Positions 5,844-7,305 of a stretch of 7,305 nucleotides of DNA are shown here, in pieces. The notes under the pieces were generated by a model. The model saw nothing but the letters and a program-made list of their open reading frames with translations, did no database searches and was not told the DNA's origin. The stretch's first letter is position 1. Each line of letters begins with the position of its first letter. The position numbers and the translations under genes are program-made. The stretch comes from Lachnospiraceae bacterium UBA7598 (GTDB lineage: Bacteria; Bacillota; Clostridia; Lachnospirales; Lachnospiraceae), in NCBI GenBank assembly GCA_002474415.1, contig DLQV01000246.1, forward strand, positions 1 to 7,305, in the 5' to 3' direction.

Positions 5844-7304
5844 TTATTTTTTCTGTACGTATTTCAGACAGTCTAAGGTTACTGCAACAAGAATAATGAT
5901 ACCTGAGAATACGAACTGAAGGTTTGTATCAATACCCAGTATTGTGAGGGAGTAAGTTAATGCTGTAAAGATACATACACCGGTAACAACACCAGAAATC
6001 TTACCAATACCACCGGTAAATGATACACCACCGACAACGCAGGCTGCAATGGCATCCATATCCCAGCCCTGTCCATAAGCAGCAGAACCGGATCCAACCA
6101 TTCGAGTACATTCAAGCCATGAACCAAATCCGTAAAGAACACCAGCCATAATAAATGCGCCAAGTGTTACTGCAAAAACAGAAATTCCTGAAACAGCTGC
6201 TGCCTCCGGATTTCCTCCGACTGCGTAAAGATTTTTACCAAAAGTTGTTTTATTCCAGATAAACCATACAATGACAATTGCTGCAACTGCCCAAAGAATA
6301 ATGGTTGGGAATCCATTGACTTTCGGAATTACCATATTCGGAATGGTCGGCTCAATGGCTCCAAAGGAAACACCTTTTGTTGCATAGGTTACCAGACCAA
6401 AGATTACAAGCATGTTTGCCATGGTCGATATAAACGGATGCATCTTAAACTTCGCGGTGAAAAATCCAGCTATACTCGTAAAGAATGTACATAATATGAT
6501 ACATGTGAGCAATGCGATAACCACTCTTGCACCTACCGGTATTTTGGTAAAATCAAATATATGACCGAATACTCCACCGGTATTTACGCCCTGATGCATG
6601 ATAATGGTTGCTGCCGTCATTCCCATACCAACCATTCGTCCAACCGAAAGATCGGTTCCGGTAAGAAGGATGAGGCCTGCAACTCCAAGTGCCAGAAACA
6701 TTCGAGGAGATGCCTGCTGAAGAATATTTAATATATTGTTATAGGTAAGCAGCGGCGTTCCTTTTTTTATTGGAGTTATGATACATAATGCAACAAAAAT
6801 AAGAATAATTGCGATATAGAGTCCATTCTGTAAAAGGAATGTTCTCCGGTTAAATGTATACTTATAATTTTCCCATTTCTGTGCCTGGTTTTCTGCAAAT
6901 GTGAATTTTGACAACCGAAGCAGATCTATTAAATGATACTTATAACTATATGCATCATGCTTTCTGTCTTTGATTCTCTGGTACTCTTTTTCCAGTTCGA
7001 TTTTCTCATTGGAAATCCGGTTTTTATGTACATAATTTTCTTCTTTTATCTCCACGGAACCGGATATTTTTGCCAGTGTCTCTTTATGTTCTTTTTCAAT
7101 ATTTGCAAGCCTTTGCTGATGTTCTTCCAACGCCTGTACTTTTTCCGCTTCGCAGCTTGCTTTGACTGCATCGTAGTAAAGATGGTCAAAATTATTTTTA
7201 AGATAATTTTCGGCTTTCGCTATCAGTTTTGAAATCTGATCCTTATTCCGTGCCTCTACCGCTTTTGCCTGCTCAAGTTCCTTCCGGTAAGATGCAATTT
7301 CGGA
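5844..7304 (-). CDS. mglC: Galactose/methyl-galactoside ABC transporter permease with N-terminal coiled-coil extension (5' end outside window)
   Basis: The visible 486 residues hold the membrane permease that passes galactose or glucose between the binding protein and the MglA ATPase. The core from about residue 160 to the end is a BPD_transp_2-family permease of ordinary MglC length (about 330 residues). It carries L-T-Y-N-N-I-L-N-I-L-Q-Q-A-S-P-R, L-L-T-G-T-D-L-S-V-G-R, the ATPase-contact loop Y-A-V-G-G-N-P-E-A-A-A-V-S-G-I (about 360-374) and several hydrophobic helices. Before it lie more than 155 in-frame residues rich in E, K, Q, A and N, predicted by eye to form a cytoplasmic coiled coil, open to the window edge. 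A TTG at 7130 and a GTG near 7062 lack a convincing ribosome binding site, and the first in-frame ATG falls inside the membrane core, so translation must begin upstream of the window. The 5' genes are probably mglA and mglB. Core identity is firm; the extension's function is unknown. Confidence 0.9.
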   Translation of the reverse strand, partial: SEIASYRKELEQAKAVEARNKDQISKLIAKAENYLKNNFDHLYYDAVKASCEAEKVQALEEHQQRLANIEKEHKETLAKISGSVEIKEENYVHKNRISNEKIELEKEYQRIKDRKHDAYSYKYHLIDLLRLSKFTFAENQAQKWENYKYTFNRRTFLLQNGLYIAIILIFVALCIITPIKKGTPLLTYNNILNILQQASPRMFLALGVAGLILLTGTDLSVGRMVGMGMTAATIIMHQGVNTGGVFGHIFDFTKIPVGARVVIALLTCIILCTFFTSIAGFFTAKFKMHPFISTMANMLVIFGLVTYATKGVSFGAIEPTIPNMVIPKVNGFPTIILWAVAAIVIVWFIWNKTTFGKNLYAVGGNPEAAAVSGISVFAVTLGAFIMAGVLYGFGSWLECTRMVGSGSAAYGQGWDMDAIAACVVGGVSFTGGIGKISGVVTGVCIFTALTYSLTILGIDTNLQFVFSGIIILVAVTLDCLKYVQKK

Positions 7305-7305
7305 T

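Noticed and set aside
5957..6163. Minus-strand 68-codon open frame inside mglC
   Set aside because: It is an out-of-frame shadow of the permease core and has no recognisable domain.
7128..7130. TTG codon as the start of mglC
   Set aside because: No well-spaced ribosome binding site precedes it, and the frame upstream continues with the same charged coiled-coil composition to the window edge.

Overview
The window looks like a chromosomal carbohydrate-uptake locus from a low-to-moderate GC Gram-positive anaerobe of the Clostridia, most likely a Lachnospiraceae-type gut bacterium. This placement is an inference. It rests on the YesM/YesN-type two-component pair, membrane-associated sugar-binding proteins, an MglC-type permease, strong GGAGG-type ribosome binding sites and moderately AT-rich codon use. 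Every gene I can support lies on the minus strand, so transcription runs from the right edge to the left edge.

Right part (about 7305 to 5844): the 3' portion of a galactose/methyl-galactoside ABC permease gene (mglC). The permease core is ordinary, but the reading frame continues upstream to the window edge as a long charged cytoplasmic coiled-coil extension, and no start codon for it is visible here. An mglB-mglA pair would be expected further right, outside the window.

Junction (5843 to 5699): a 10-bp perfect hairpin that can end the transport transcript, followed directly by a good sigma-A-type promoter (TTTACT, 17 nt, extended TG-G-TATAAT) for the next operon. Nothing else is evident in these 145 bases.

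Left part (5698 to 1): a tight five-gene operon. In order of transcription it holds a YesN-type response regulator with an AraC DNA-binding domain, a YesM-type sensor histidine kinase with a large extracellular Cache-like domain, a divergent membrane-anchored periplasmic-binding-like protein, a second binding protein that is a close relative of E. coli MglB with the complete glucose/galactose and calcium sites, and the 5' part of a maltose/galactoside O-acetyltransferase gene cut by the window edge. The genes overlap or are separated by at most 14 nt.

Proposed working of the region: extracellular hexose, probably galactose or glucose, is bound by one or both anchored binding proteins. These signal through the kinase to the regulator, which would activate the adjacent mgl transporter operon. 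This resembles the XylFII-LytS-YesN xylose sensing of Clostridium beijerinckii, but here there are two binding proteins and a kinase with a full-size sensor domain of its own. The acetyltransferase at the operon end would modify intracellular sugars. No RNA genes, mobile elements, CRISPR arrays or long repeats were seen.
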